Of a stretch of DNA of 64,000 bases, positions 53,277 to 62,920 are shown piece after piece. How positions within the stretch are numbered: position 1 is the stretch's first letter; the number at the start of each line of letters is the position of its first letter. The notes beneath the pieces are model-generated. The model worked only from the letters and a program-made list of their open reading frames with translations, did not search any database and had not been told where the DNA came from. Source of the DNA: Phlebotomus papatasi (taxonomy: Eukaryota; Arthropoda; Insecta; Diptera; Psychodidae). The DNA lies in contig NC_077223.1 in NCBI RefSeq assembly GCF_024763615.1, positions 98,146,627 through 98,210,626 on the forward strand, given 5' to 3'. The translations under genes were made by a program, and so were the position numbers.

Positions 53277-54240
53277 CATGGAAGGACCAAGTGACAGCCG
53301 CTGCCATTTAACGGATTTTACAAAATATTTTGATAATTTTAATTATATTTTAATATTCGAAGCTTTAGTCAGTTCTTTTCTGGTGTCTAAATCTGAAATA
53401 TCTTCTCCTTGGGTACTGTATCTAAAGATTTCTAAACCATTCGATGTTTCCATCTTTATCAGAATCATGGAGTAAGGGAAAGTGGTCTGCCTTTGAATGT
53501 TTAAATTTTTCTCTTAATTTTCAAAGCCAAAATTCTACTTTATGAACAATAGTTAATACTATTAACTATTTTCTATTAACTTCGCTTAACAAAATGGAAT
53601 TTTAGCTTTGGGGAGGGAATAAGATAAAATTGAATAATTCCCATAATTATTCATATTTCCCAATTCAATATTTTCCATAATTCTTCTCAATAATTTGCAA
53701 AAACACTTTCAATTTGTTCTTTTAAGGCTTTTATATAAGGGAAGAGTACCCCGGATCGGAATGTTAAGAGACATGCTTCATATTTAGTTGAAAATATAAT
53801 CCACAAAACATTATTTGGTATTTTTATGTTTGCTAATTGATACATTAGTGATCCCTTTAACTATATCTGTGCTTTTGAATTTTTAATTTTTACAATAAAT
53901 TAATAAAAAATATGTGTAATTCGTGTAATTGCAAACTTGCACTCTTTACCTCGGATCGTCAGAAATTTAATCAAGTGTCTCAGGGAAAATTGGTTTTATA
54001 CATTAAATTTAAGTTAATGCACTGTATTCATGTGGGAGTTTAATGGTAAAAAGTAGCTAATAATTTTTAAAAAATCATTTAATTTGGAGCAACAATGTGG
54101 TATTAACCTGACAATCCGAGGAACACTGCCGATCGCTGGTACACTTCCCTTACTAACAATCAAGAAAATTACATCTGCAGAACGTCAAACTGCCGTATAA
54201 AATGCATATGGCAGCTACTGCCACTTGGTCCTTCCGAGTG
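53277..54240. mobile_element. TIR element with GGAAGGACCAAGTG ends
   Basis: The left end GGAAGGACCAAGTGACAGC (from about 53280) pairs with CACTTGGTCCTTCC on the right; CCGCTGCCA/TGGCAGC follow inside. It is about 960 bp. Another TIR element is nested at 53738-54150. The exact outer ends and target duplication are unclear. A lone right end of the family is at 62952-62984. Confidence 0.6.
53738..54150. mobile_element. MITE with AGGGAAGAGTACC ends, TA target duplication
   Basis: The left end AGGGAAGAGTACCCCGGATC pairs with GATCGCTGGTACACTTCCCT. TA flanks both sides (53736-53737, 54151-54152). It is 413 bp, nested in the element at 53277-54240. Confidence 0.75.
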
Positions 54241-54437
54241 CAGTTTTTTGTTGTTGCAATATATTTTTACATTAATATTTAATTTTTATTAAAAATTTTA
54301 TAACGAAAAAATGGCCAGATAAATTCTGCACGCATTCAATCAGGCGTCCAGGCGAAATGATATATTATTTATTTATTTATTTATTTCCAAAATGACGGGA
54401 CGTCATCCATTGGATGGTTTCCCGTGAAGTTGGTTAC

Positions 54438-57295
54438 TTACAAGATATTCTTAATATTACAACTATTAACAAACTTCATTAATTTTTTAATTTCTTCTTC
54501 GTTATCAGATAAGGCAATTTTGGGATTTAAATTGATTTTATATATAATTCTCTCTCTTTCATATTTTTCACATTCAAAAATTATATGATTTATGGTAAGT
54601 GGTTGATGACAGATTTCACAAACTGGGGGTGTTTGCCCCCTTTCCATTAAATATCCATGTGTTGCGCGAGAATGCCCAATTCGTATTCTTGTTAGTAAAG
54701 TTTCATTTCTCCTACTTTCTCTAATTGAAGTTGTCCAAGGAGAAATATTTTGCTTTATTTTCCAAAGTTTATTTACAGATCCTGTTTGTGGATTAGCGGC
54801 TGTTGTGAGCCATTCCTGATTCCATTTATTTAATATCCTATTTTTAGCAAAAGTTTTTAAATCGTGGGATGGAATTAAATAAGATTCATCCACAGCTTGT
54901 TCATGTGCTGCCTTAGCAGCCTGATCAGCTGCCTCATTGCCTGGTATTCCTGAATGTCCGGGAATCCAGATCAATGAAACTTGTGATCCTTGTGATAACA
55001 ATTGTTTAGCTAGGGAATTTATATCAACTATAATTGATGATTTTTTGTTTGATTGAGATAAAACAGCTTGTACTACACTTAAGGAATCAGTAAAAATTGC
55101 AATATTTTCATTTTCAAAATTTTGACATGGTATATCTTGTAGGACAGTTTTAATTGCGTATGCTTCTGCAGTAAAAATAGAGCATTCTTGCGGAATACGA
55201 CGAGTTTGTGAAACTTGATCATCATAAATGATTCCAAAACCCGTATAAGTTTCTGTTTTAGAACCATCAGTAAATAAAATATTATGATGTTTATATTTAG
55301 TAAATATTTTTTCTAATTCATTTTTGTACTTTGTGTTATCTTTTTGATAGTAGTTTAAAAGGTGAGTTTCCGTACAAATGGAGTTTGGCCATTGAGGGTT
55401 CCCCTGAATTCTTTTCTGTTTTGATATATTATCTATAGGAATTTCAAATTCGAGGCATAATATTTTAAATTCATAAACAATTCCACTACGACCTATTGAA
55501 TGATTTGAATTGGCAAAAAGGGAATAATTAATATGATCTGGGAGACTCAAAATCTTAATACCGTATTGTAGTATTAGCAATCTTCTTCTATAATAGAGTG
55601 AGTACACACCAGACTCACAAAGAATACTGCTTATTGGGCTGGTTTTAAATGCACCTATAGACATTCTAATTCCTGAGTTATGAATGGAATCAAGTTTCTG
55701 CAAAATACTTTTAGATCCAGAATTAATAACAATTGCCCCATAATCTAATTGAGATAAAACTAAGGATTTATATAACGTCAATAAATTTTTTCTATTTCCT
55801 CCCCATCTTTGGTTAGAGACACACTTTATAATATTAAGGTTTCTGCTACATTTTGTTTTTACGTAAACTACATGGGACTTCCAGTTTAATTTACTGTCAA
55901 AAATAACCCCAAGGAACTTATGCGAATCTTTATATTCAATTGATTGATTATAGATTGATAGTCCTGGGTTTTCAGTCAGTTTCTTCTTTCTATTAAAGTG
56001 GACCGCTTCTGTTTTACTTGGAGAAAAAATTGCCCCAATATCACTTGACCATTCCTCTAACTGGTTTAAAGTTAGTTGAAGGTCATTTTGAATGTTGTTT
56101 AAATTTGTCCCATTAGTATAAATAGTAATATCATCAGCAAATATTAAAGCTTTAACATTATCAGTAGGAAGATATTTTGTTATAGAATTCATATAAATTA
56201 AAAATAAATTAACTGAAATAACTGCTCCTTGTGGAACTCCATTTTGAAGAATAAATGTATCAGAAACTTCATTTCCCACTGCTACTTTAAAATATCTATC
56301 ACTTAAAAAATTTTTAATATAATAAGCTAAATGACCTTTGATTCCTAATTCTTTAATTTGCCTTAAAATTTCATATCTCCAGGTCATGTCATAAGCCTTT
56401 TGTAAATCCATGAAAACTGCAATTAGGTGTTCACCTCTCGCAAAGGATTCATGAATATCATTCGATAGATGCACTACATGATCGATTGTAGACATTTTCT
56501 GCCTAAAACCAGCTTGATACTTATATATTAGATTATTATCTTCTAAGAAAAAACTCAGTCTTCTATTAACCATTTTCTCCATTACTTTACTTACGCAGGA
56601 CGTTAAGGAAATTGGACGATAACTTTGCGGATCACTAGCCTTCTTGCCTGGTTTCAAAATGGGAATTATAATAGCCATTCTCCATTCTTCCGGAAAAGTG
56701 TTACTAATGTAAATGTCATTTATAATTTCTAATAATTTATGTTGATCAGATAGATTTAAATTTTTAATCATGTCGTAACTTATTTCATCTTCTCCTGGAG
56801 TAGTGTTTCCACATTGTTTTAGTGCAAATTCTAATTCATAAAATTCAAATTTTTGGTTATATATATCTGTATTTTCATTTATGAAATCAATATTTTCTCT
56901 TTCTTTTTGGAGTTTTTGTTCAAGGAATTTTTTAGAATAGTTCTCATCTGATGAATTACTACAAAATTGTTCAGCGATTCTTTGCGCAATTTCTTGAGTG
57001 TTATCAATGACATTTCCATCTACAATTAAATATTTAATAGAATTTGACTTATTTCTATTCATTATTTTCCCAATCATTGACCACACTTCTGTTGGAGTAG
57101 TATTTATATTAATTTCTGAAACAAATTTTTGAAAACTTTCAAGTGGCGCTTTTCTTAGCTTATTTTGGACTAGAGCTTTCACATCTTTGTATTGCGTTTT
57201 AATATCATCACAGTTTTTGCCTTTTCTTTCATTTTTTTGTACTTTATTACACAGTCTATTTCGTTTTTTAATAAGGCTCTTTAATTCATCATTAA
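54438..57295 (-). CDS. LINE ORF2, reverse transcriptase, RNase H and zinc-motif part
   Basis: A continuous frame from the transposon border (57295) to the stop at 54438, over 940 residues. Visible RT motifs: TPGEDEISYDMIKNL, WRMAIIIPILKPGKKASDP, YRPISLTSCVSKVMEK, FMDLQKAYD, GVPQGAVISVNLF and the active site FADDITIY. RNase H follows with NILFTDGSKTETYTGFG, FTAEAYAIK, IFTDSLSVVQAV and WIPGHSGIPGNEAADQAA. A C-terminal zinc motif CEICHQ...NHIIFEC closes it. The enzyme performs target-primed reverse transcription. It is the downstream part of ORF2; the first part is at 60436-61367. Confidence 0.92.
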
Positions 57296-60200
57296 CTCTT
57301 TCGCGTCATTAGGGTCATATGTGACCCGGCGAAAAAAAATTTTTTTTTGACTATTTACTTTAATTGAAATCTATCTGTTTGTGCACGATATCATAATAGA
57401 AGGATGTAAGATTCTTGGCTAATTTTCTCAAGACTCCAGATATTCAGGAAAAGAAAATATTTGAGATCAAAAATCACTAATTTCGAACTTCGTGAAATGA
57501 CTTTTCTTTTTCAAAATTTTTTATATTCATTTATTTTTTTCAGCAAAAAGTTCTTCAAAAACACAAAATAGAATATCCAAATGTTGTATATTGCATATTT
57601 TGATTTAATAAACTACTCTCAATTTTCCAGAAACGCGCGTAGAATATTCCGGGTCATATATGACCCTGGTGTCCCCAAGGGTAAAAGATTATGAAAGTGT
57701 TTTTGTGCCAACCCTATAACAAAAATTTACAATTTTCACTTTGACGTGACGTGATTTTTCATGAGATGAAAATTTTATGTTTACTTTATTATTTAGTGCG
57801 CAATCTCAAGTGAATCTTGATAAATTTCAGTGAACGTTTGTTATTGTCTCAGTGGGAAAAGGTAATTGCTATGAATTGTATATTCTTTCTCCTAATTGAA
57901 AAGTTTTCTTTGCAGGATGTCAGCTCTTGCGTTAGAGGATCTTTTTTGTCAAGATCATCATGAGGAAGACTATGAAGAAGTTGAGATCTTTTATTTGGAC
58001 GAAAGTGATGACGAATTACTTCTTAGAATTATTGAAGACCAAGAGAGTTTGAATGATATTGATTGTTGCGTCGAACAAGGAGATGAAGTTCCGGAAGAGG
58101 CTGCGCTGATTCCTCTGCCGAATAGGAATGCAACTAGTACTTCGCGCAAAAGGAAGGTCACTGGTGGACCGAAGATATCTGGATCGAAAGATCAAAGCAA
58201 GAAGGTAGACGCTAAGGTCAGTTGGGACAGAAATTATCACCAAGATTCACGTGAAATTGTGGAGTTTCCATATAGCGATGTCAAGCTTAACATTGAGAAC
58301 GATAATCTGTCTCCATTTCAAGTTTTCCTGGAGACCGTCTGCTTCATGGAACTGTCAATTCTTGTACGAGATCAAAGTGAACTATATATGCGCCAGAAAG
58401 GAATATCATTTTGCATGACAGATGACGAATTCCGTACATATATTGGAATTAATTTTCTCATGGGATACCACCATTTGCCAAAGCAACGCGATTACTGGTC
58501 GACAGACCCAGACATGAATGTTCCTTTCGTTGCAAACGCTATGACTAGGAGAAGATATGAAGAAATTAGAGCAGCGTTACATTTTGTTGACAATGAAACA
58601 GCGGATCGGAACGACCGGGCCTATAAGGTGAGGCCAATCATAGATCATTTCAATTCTGCATTTCAAAAAGCCAGAGAACCTAGCAAAACCCAGGCGATTG
58701 ACGAACATATGATAAAGTTCAAAGGGCGAAGTAAGATGAAGCAGTATATGAAAGACAAACCCATAAAATGGGGGTTCAAGTTGTGGTGCCGCTGTGATTC
58801 TTTAACTGGCTTTCTCTACGAATGTGACATATATGTGGGAAAGAAATCGTCACCAGATTTCGGTTTGGGCGAAAGTGTAGTCCTTCAATTCACTGAAAAA
58901 ATTCAGCACATAGGCTGTGAAGTCTATTTTGATAATTTCTTCAATTCTATCCGTTTGCAAATGCTTTTGCTTGAAAAAGGAATTTTTTCTTGCGGCACAG
59001 TTCAGAAGCATAGGAAAAACTTGCCGAGTGATTTGTTGGATGATAAGCAAATGAAGAGAGGAGATTTTGACTGGCGCTGTAGTGGACAGATTGTCTGTGT
59101 GAAATGGATGGACAAAAAATCGGTTCTTCTGCTCTCCAATTTTCTATCACCATTACAAACAAATGATGTAAAGCGCCGACAAACCGGCAGTGCAGAAAAA
59201 CTGGATATCAATTGCCCTACGATGATCTCCATATATAACCAAAATATGAATGGTGTTGATGTCATGGATCAGATGAAAAGCTACTACGAAAATGATAGAA
59301 AGACTACCATGAAATATTACACAAAAGTCTTTTGGGACCTATTTGAAATTGGACTGCACAATGCATGTATCATTTACAATCAGTTGGTAGAGGAGAGATT
59401 CGATGGAAACAAATTAACTTTCCTTCAATTTAAGCAAATTGTGACAAGATCTCTGGTCGCCTACTCTGCTGGCAGATTGCGTGCAACTCCAGTCCGAAAG
59501 ACGCCACTTCTGCCATCGCAAGGACTTACACATTTTGTTGTGAGAAGCGATGAGAGGCGTAGATGTATTTTTTGCTTTAGAAATGGGAAAAAAGAGGTGA
59601 AAACTGATTGCAAGTGTGAGGCATGTGAAGTTTACCTATGTCTTACCACCACCCGCAACTGCTTCAAAGAGTACCATATGAAACTCAAATGAAATCTTCA
59701 AAATTAATATTTTTATTTTTATACTTTGTCTTGTCTTCAAAAGTTTGAAAAAAATACTTGAAATATTCAAAAAAAAAAATTTATTAATAAAGTATTGTTC
59801 ACTGATTAAAAAAAATTGAGATTTTACTTGTCGTCGAAAAGAGTGGAAAAATCCTACGCCACAGTGGACGAGTCGCAGGAAATCTGAAATTTTTTCACCA
59901 TACAATGTAGTTGGGACATTGTTTTTCTTTGTGAAATGCAGGTGGGACATCTTGCTCCTGGACATTTCATCTTATATCTGATGAATTATAACATATTTTG
60001 CGATATTTTTTATGAGAAGCAAGCGTCTCATATTGTGCAATTGTATTGTGTGTGAATAAATATGTGGATAAGTTGATTTTTGCCAAATACCACTCAAAAT
60101 ATTGTGACAGTGACTGTTCAAGGGGATTACCAGGAAGATTCCTTGAACACCAGGAGTACAGTGTTCACCAAAGCAATCCAGTTTGCCATGGTTTTGGCCA

Positions 60201-60435
60201 AATTAACAACTTCAAGCAAAAAAAACTCTCAGAAAGCCCGTAATATAGATTTTTAAAATGGTATGTACACTTCCCTTGAGGACCACAGGGTCATATATGA
60301 CCCGGGGTTTTTCCGGGTTTTCACGCAATGGAAAATTTTTTTTCTCTCAGAACTATTATATTAGATCATAAAGCATTAGGAAAAACTCAATTTTACATGA
60401 TTTCATCTGCTGAATAAAAGTGGGACGCGAAAGAG
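57296..60435 (+). mobile_element. Intact piggyBac-superfamily transposon inserted in the LINE
   Basis: Perfect 12-base inverted ends CTCTTTCGCGTC (57296-57307) and GACGCGAAAGAG (60424-60435) are flanked by TTAA at 57292-57295 and 60436-60439. It is 3140 bp. The palindromes GGGTCATATGTGACCC (57312), GGGTCATATATGACCC (57651) and GGGTCATATATGACCC (60288) lie near the ends and may bind the transposase. One gene is inside on the plus strand. Termini, TTAA sites and gene are all intact, so the element may still be able to move. Confidence 0.92.
57917..59692 (+). CDS. piggyBac-type transposase (DDE_Tnp_1_7)
   Basis: 591 residues from the ATG at 57917, similar in length to known piggyBac transposases (about 590). 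After an acidic N-terminus come the DDD catalytic residues D262 (TQAIDEHMIKFKGRSKMKQY), D339 (GCEVYFDNFFNSI) and D448 (NMNGVDVMDQM). The C-terminal cysteine-rich domain (CIFCFRNGKK...CKCEACEVYLC) that binds the element ends is present. A small intron in the leader is likely (GT at 57862, CAG just before the ATG). The family cuts and pastes at TTAA with no repair scar. All key residues are present and the frame is unbroken. Confidence 0.94.
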   Translation: MSALALEDLFCQDHHEEDYEEVEIFYLDESDDELLLRIIEDQESLNDIDCCVEQGDEVPEEAALIPLPNRNATSTSRKRKVTGGPKISGSKDQSKKVDAKVSWDRNYHQDSREIVEFPYSDVKLNIENDNLSPFQVFLETVCFMELSILVRDQSELYMRQKGISFCMTDDEFRTYIGINFLMGYHHLPKQRDYWSTDPDMNVPFVANAMTRRRYEEIRAALHFVDNETADRNDRAYKVRPIIDHFNSAFQKAREPSKTQAIDEHMIKFKGRSKMKQYMKDKPIKWGFKLWCRCDSLTGFLYECDIYVGKKSSPDFGLGESVVLQFTEKIQHIGCEVYFDNFFNSIRLQMLLLEKGIFSCGTVQKHRKNLPSDLLDDKQMKRGDFDWRCSGQIVCVKWMDKKSVLLLSNFLSPLQTNDVKRRQTGSAEKLDINCPTMISIYNQNMNGVDVMDQMKSYYENDRKTTMKYYTKVFWDLFEIGLHNACIIYNQLVEERFDGNKLTFLQFKQIVTRSLVAYSAGRLRATPVRKTPLLPSQGLTHFVVRSDERRRCIFCFRNGKKEVKTDCKCEACEVYLCLTTTRNCFKEYHMKLK

Positions 60436-61367
60436 TTAAACCATGGTAGAGATGGTTTATTTATTAAGTTACTAGTACGTGGGATAGAATCATTAGCACT
60501 GTCTATAATTGACTTTTGAAATTCTGATAATTTATTAAGCGGTGAAGTTTCAGATAAATTTACTTTTGACATATTTCTTTGAAATTTATTCCAATCAGCT
60601 CTTTTTAAATTAAATTTACTTCTTTTAGATATATTCATTTTTGTACCTAACAGTTTATTGCAAATTACAAAGTGGTCCGACCCATTTTCACCTAAACATG
60701 AAAACTCAACTTTACCTCCTAGTTGAGGAGAGGCTAAAGACAGGTCAATTGAACTAAAGGAATTGTATGCTAAGGAAAAATGAGTATCACAACCATCATT
60801 TAAACATATTAAATCAAAATTATCTATGATACTTTCAATCATTTCGCCTCTTTTATCTAATTTATTTCCTCCCCAAATTGGGTTTTTGGCATTAAAATCT
60901 CCCATTAATAGGAAAGGATTTGGAATTTGTCTAATTAAATTTATTAAATTATCTTTTAATTTTCTGATTTCATTATTATTCATTGAATTGGGTGGCAAAT
61001 AAATTGAAACTATGTTTACTTTGTAAGGGTATTCAATTTCAATACCGACTACTTGTAATTCAGTGTTAAAATTAAGCAATTTATATGTAAATCCTTCTTT
61101 AATCATTATTAAAACACCTCCGCTAGCTATTAAATTATCGGTATAATTTTTAAATTCAATATTGTATCCTTTGAATTGAGGTGATCGTTTATCATTTAAA
61201 AGAGATTCTTGTAAACAAACAATTATTGGGTCGATTCTATTTATTATAATTCTAAGATCACTGAAATGGCTATAATAGCCATTTATATTCCATTGCAAAA
61301 TTGAAAAATCTTGGTTTAGTTGATTTCTACTTACAATAGTTGAGTTGATAGATTCCACCTGCCGGTG
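60436..61367 (-). CDS. LINE ORF2, endonuclease part
   Basis: The first 310 codons of ORF2, from just after the ORF1 stop to the transposon border. It is an APE-type endonuclease: ILQWNINGYYSH, IIVCLQES, LLMGDFNAKNPIWGG, SSIDLSLAS and GSDHFVI mark the metal-binding and catalytic sites. It ends in the linker LPWF before the RT part. There is no ATG near its start; the frame follows the TGA of ORF1 directly. The reading frame shifts into transposon sequence after 60436. Confidence 0.88.
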
Positions 61368-62759
61368 TCAATATGGCCCACCATGGGTGGCGGTGGAGCC
61401 AGAAGGACCTCCCGCAGGAGGTTGGGTGGTGTGAGTGATTTCACTCACAGATTGAAGGTTCTGTACAAAGAACTGTTCTTGTTGTTGATGATTGGTGCTG
61501 AATGTCCTCTCGCTTCGCTGACTGCTTTCTTGTTTCTCTTGTTGACGATTTCGAGCATCTTGTAGTTTGCGGTGGAGATCCTCTCTCTGTTCCAGGGGGG
61601 CAGGATTTTGAGGATGTGAATCACATTCCTCAATTTCCTGCATTTCAGAATCTGCAGCTTCTTCAGCTCGTGCCCGCTTCACTGATTTCAATGTCTTTTT
61701 CGGTTGAGTCACTGCACGAGAGTTGTTCTTCCTCTTCGTTGGAGTTTGACTTGGTTGATTTGCTGGCTGGCTCTTCTGTTGAGGCGTTTCCTTGGGTTCT
61801 GGCAAAGGTGGGAAGTCTTCTTCCTCCATTGACAGAGCAGCATAAGGATTTGTGCTGAGAACGCTTACATATGTATTGGTGTTGCGTTGAACCACTGGGA
61901 ACTTTCGATTTGCTTCATCCCAAGACAGCATTTCCTCTGCCATGGCTTGATTGATATTTCGCTGGCGAATTTTCGCTGTACAATTTGGTGAAGAAGTTGG
62001 ATGGTTTCCTCCACATCCTGCACACTTGAGATTTTCACAGAAGTCGTCATGGGATGGTCGTCCACATCCCTTACAAATCTTTTCATTCACACACCTGGAG
62101 GCAGTATGGTTGAATTTGTAGCAATTGCCACATTGAACGTATTTTTTCACGTACAAATTGCATTGGCAAGAGATGCAGTCGAAGAAAACTCTTTGTGGTG
62201 CTCCAAAGCCTTCGATGAAAATCTTGATTCTTCTGGCGGGAATCCACTCGGGAGTACCAGCATTAGTGGTAATCTTTCTCTTCATTCTGAAGACGCGCAA
62301 CACTTTGCGCCCTCCAGGAGCTTCAATGTTATTCAGGAGCCAATCATCTGGGATATTTGTATCTACATCCCATACTATTGCTGCAGTCGCAACATAGTAA
62401 AGTGGGATGTACGCGTTGTAGCCGGCATCCTTAAGGCACTGGTTTGAGGTGAGATTATTTGCAATTTTTGCACTTCCGCAGTATGCAATTATTCTTTTTC
62501 CAAATTGTTGGAGAATAATTTCATTCCTTGTATGACTTTTTTTGATCACATTATTGATCTCGAAAGTACTGGCAGTGCCATTTGGCTTCGCAATAATCAC
62601 TTTGAAAGCCAGGTATCTGGTGGCTTCGCTGTATTGGTAATTCTCCGCCGGCGCTGGTAGCGTCATCGGCTGCAGTGGCGTTGTCGGCGTCAGTGTTGTA
62701 GGCGGCGGCGGGTCTTCCCGTGGCCTATCCGGAGGTTCTTTCCCTCCTCCTTCAATCAT
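61368..62759 (-). CDS. LINE ORF1, gag-like RNA-binding protein
   Basis: 463 residues. A proline-rich N-terminus is followed by a PRE/C2HC-type region and three CCHC knuckles: CGNCYKFNHTASRC, CKGCGRPSHDDFC and CAGCGGNHPTSSPNC. A charged, Gln-rich tail with a basic stretch follows. Such proteins coat the LINE RNA as a ribonucleoprotein. The stop TGA at 61370-61368 is in the same frame as ORF2. Confidence 0.9.
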   Translation of the reverse strand: MIEGGGKEPPDRPREDPPPPTTLTPTTPLQPMTLPAPAENYQYSEATRYLAFKVIIAKPNGTASTFEINNVIKKSHTRNEIILQQFGKRIIAYCGSAKIANNLTSNQCLKDAGYNAYIPLYYVATAAIVWDVDTNIPDDWLLNNIEAPGGRKVLRVFRMKRKITTNAGTPEWIPARRIKIFIEGFGAPQRVFFDCISCQCNLYVKKYVQCGNCYKFNHTASRCVNEKICKGCGRPSHDDFCENLKCAGCGGNHPTSSPNCTAKIRQRNINQAMAEEMLSWDEANRKFPVVQRNTNTYVSVLSTNPYAALSMEEEDFPPLPEPKETPQQKSQPANQPSQTPTKRKNNSRAVTQPKKTLKSVKRARAEEAADSEMQEIEECDSHPQNPAPLEQREDLHRKLQDARNRQQEKQESSQRSERTFSTNHQQQEQFFVQNLQSVSEITHTTQPPAGGPSGSTATHGGPY

Positions 62760-62920
62760 CTTCTCCTCTACTTACTTCTCACAGATAAAGAAGGAACTTT
62801 TGAGTATTTTTCCTCAAAAATTTGCGGATTTTACTTATAAAATTTGCGATAAATTTGAGAGCTTCAGAAATCACGTCCTTACGGCAGCGCCACCTTCCTC
62901 AGAATGAATGATATATTATT

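Larger units (their letters stand above)
54370..62906 (-). mobile_element. Full-length I/R1-type LINE with 14-bp target duplication, split by a piggyBac element
   Basis: Flanked by the same 14 bases, AATGATATATTATT, at 54356-54369 and 62907-62920. Without the inserted transposon it is about 5.4 kb: a 147-base 5' region, ORF1 (62759-61368), ORF2 (from 61367), and a 3' end in AAATAAATAAATAAATAAAT. ORF2 has endonuclease, reverse transcriptase, RNase H and a terminal zinc motif. RNase H and three CCHC knuckles in ORF1 fit the I, R1 or LOA group; I cannot choose between them by eye. Both ORFs are open, so the copy is young. Confidence 0.88.

Noticed and set aside
57896..57916. Upstream extension of the transposase from a TTG
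   Set aside because: This stretch is the end of a leader intron (polypyrimidine tract and CAG); the ATG at 57917 is the better start.
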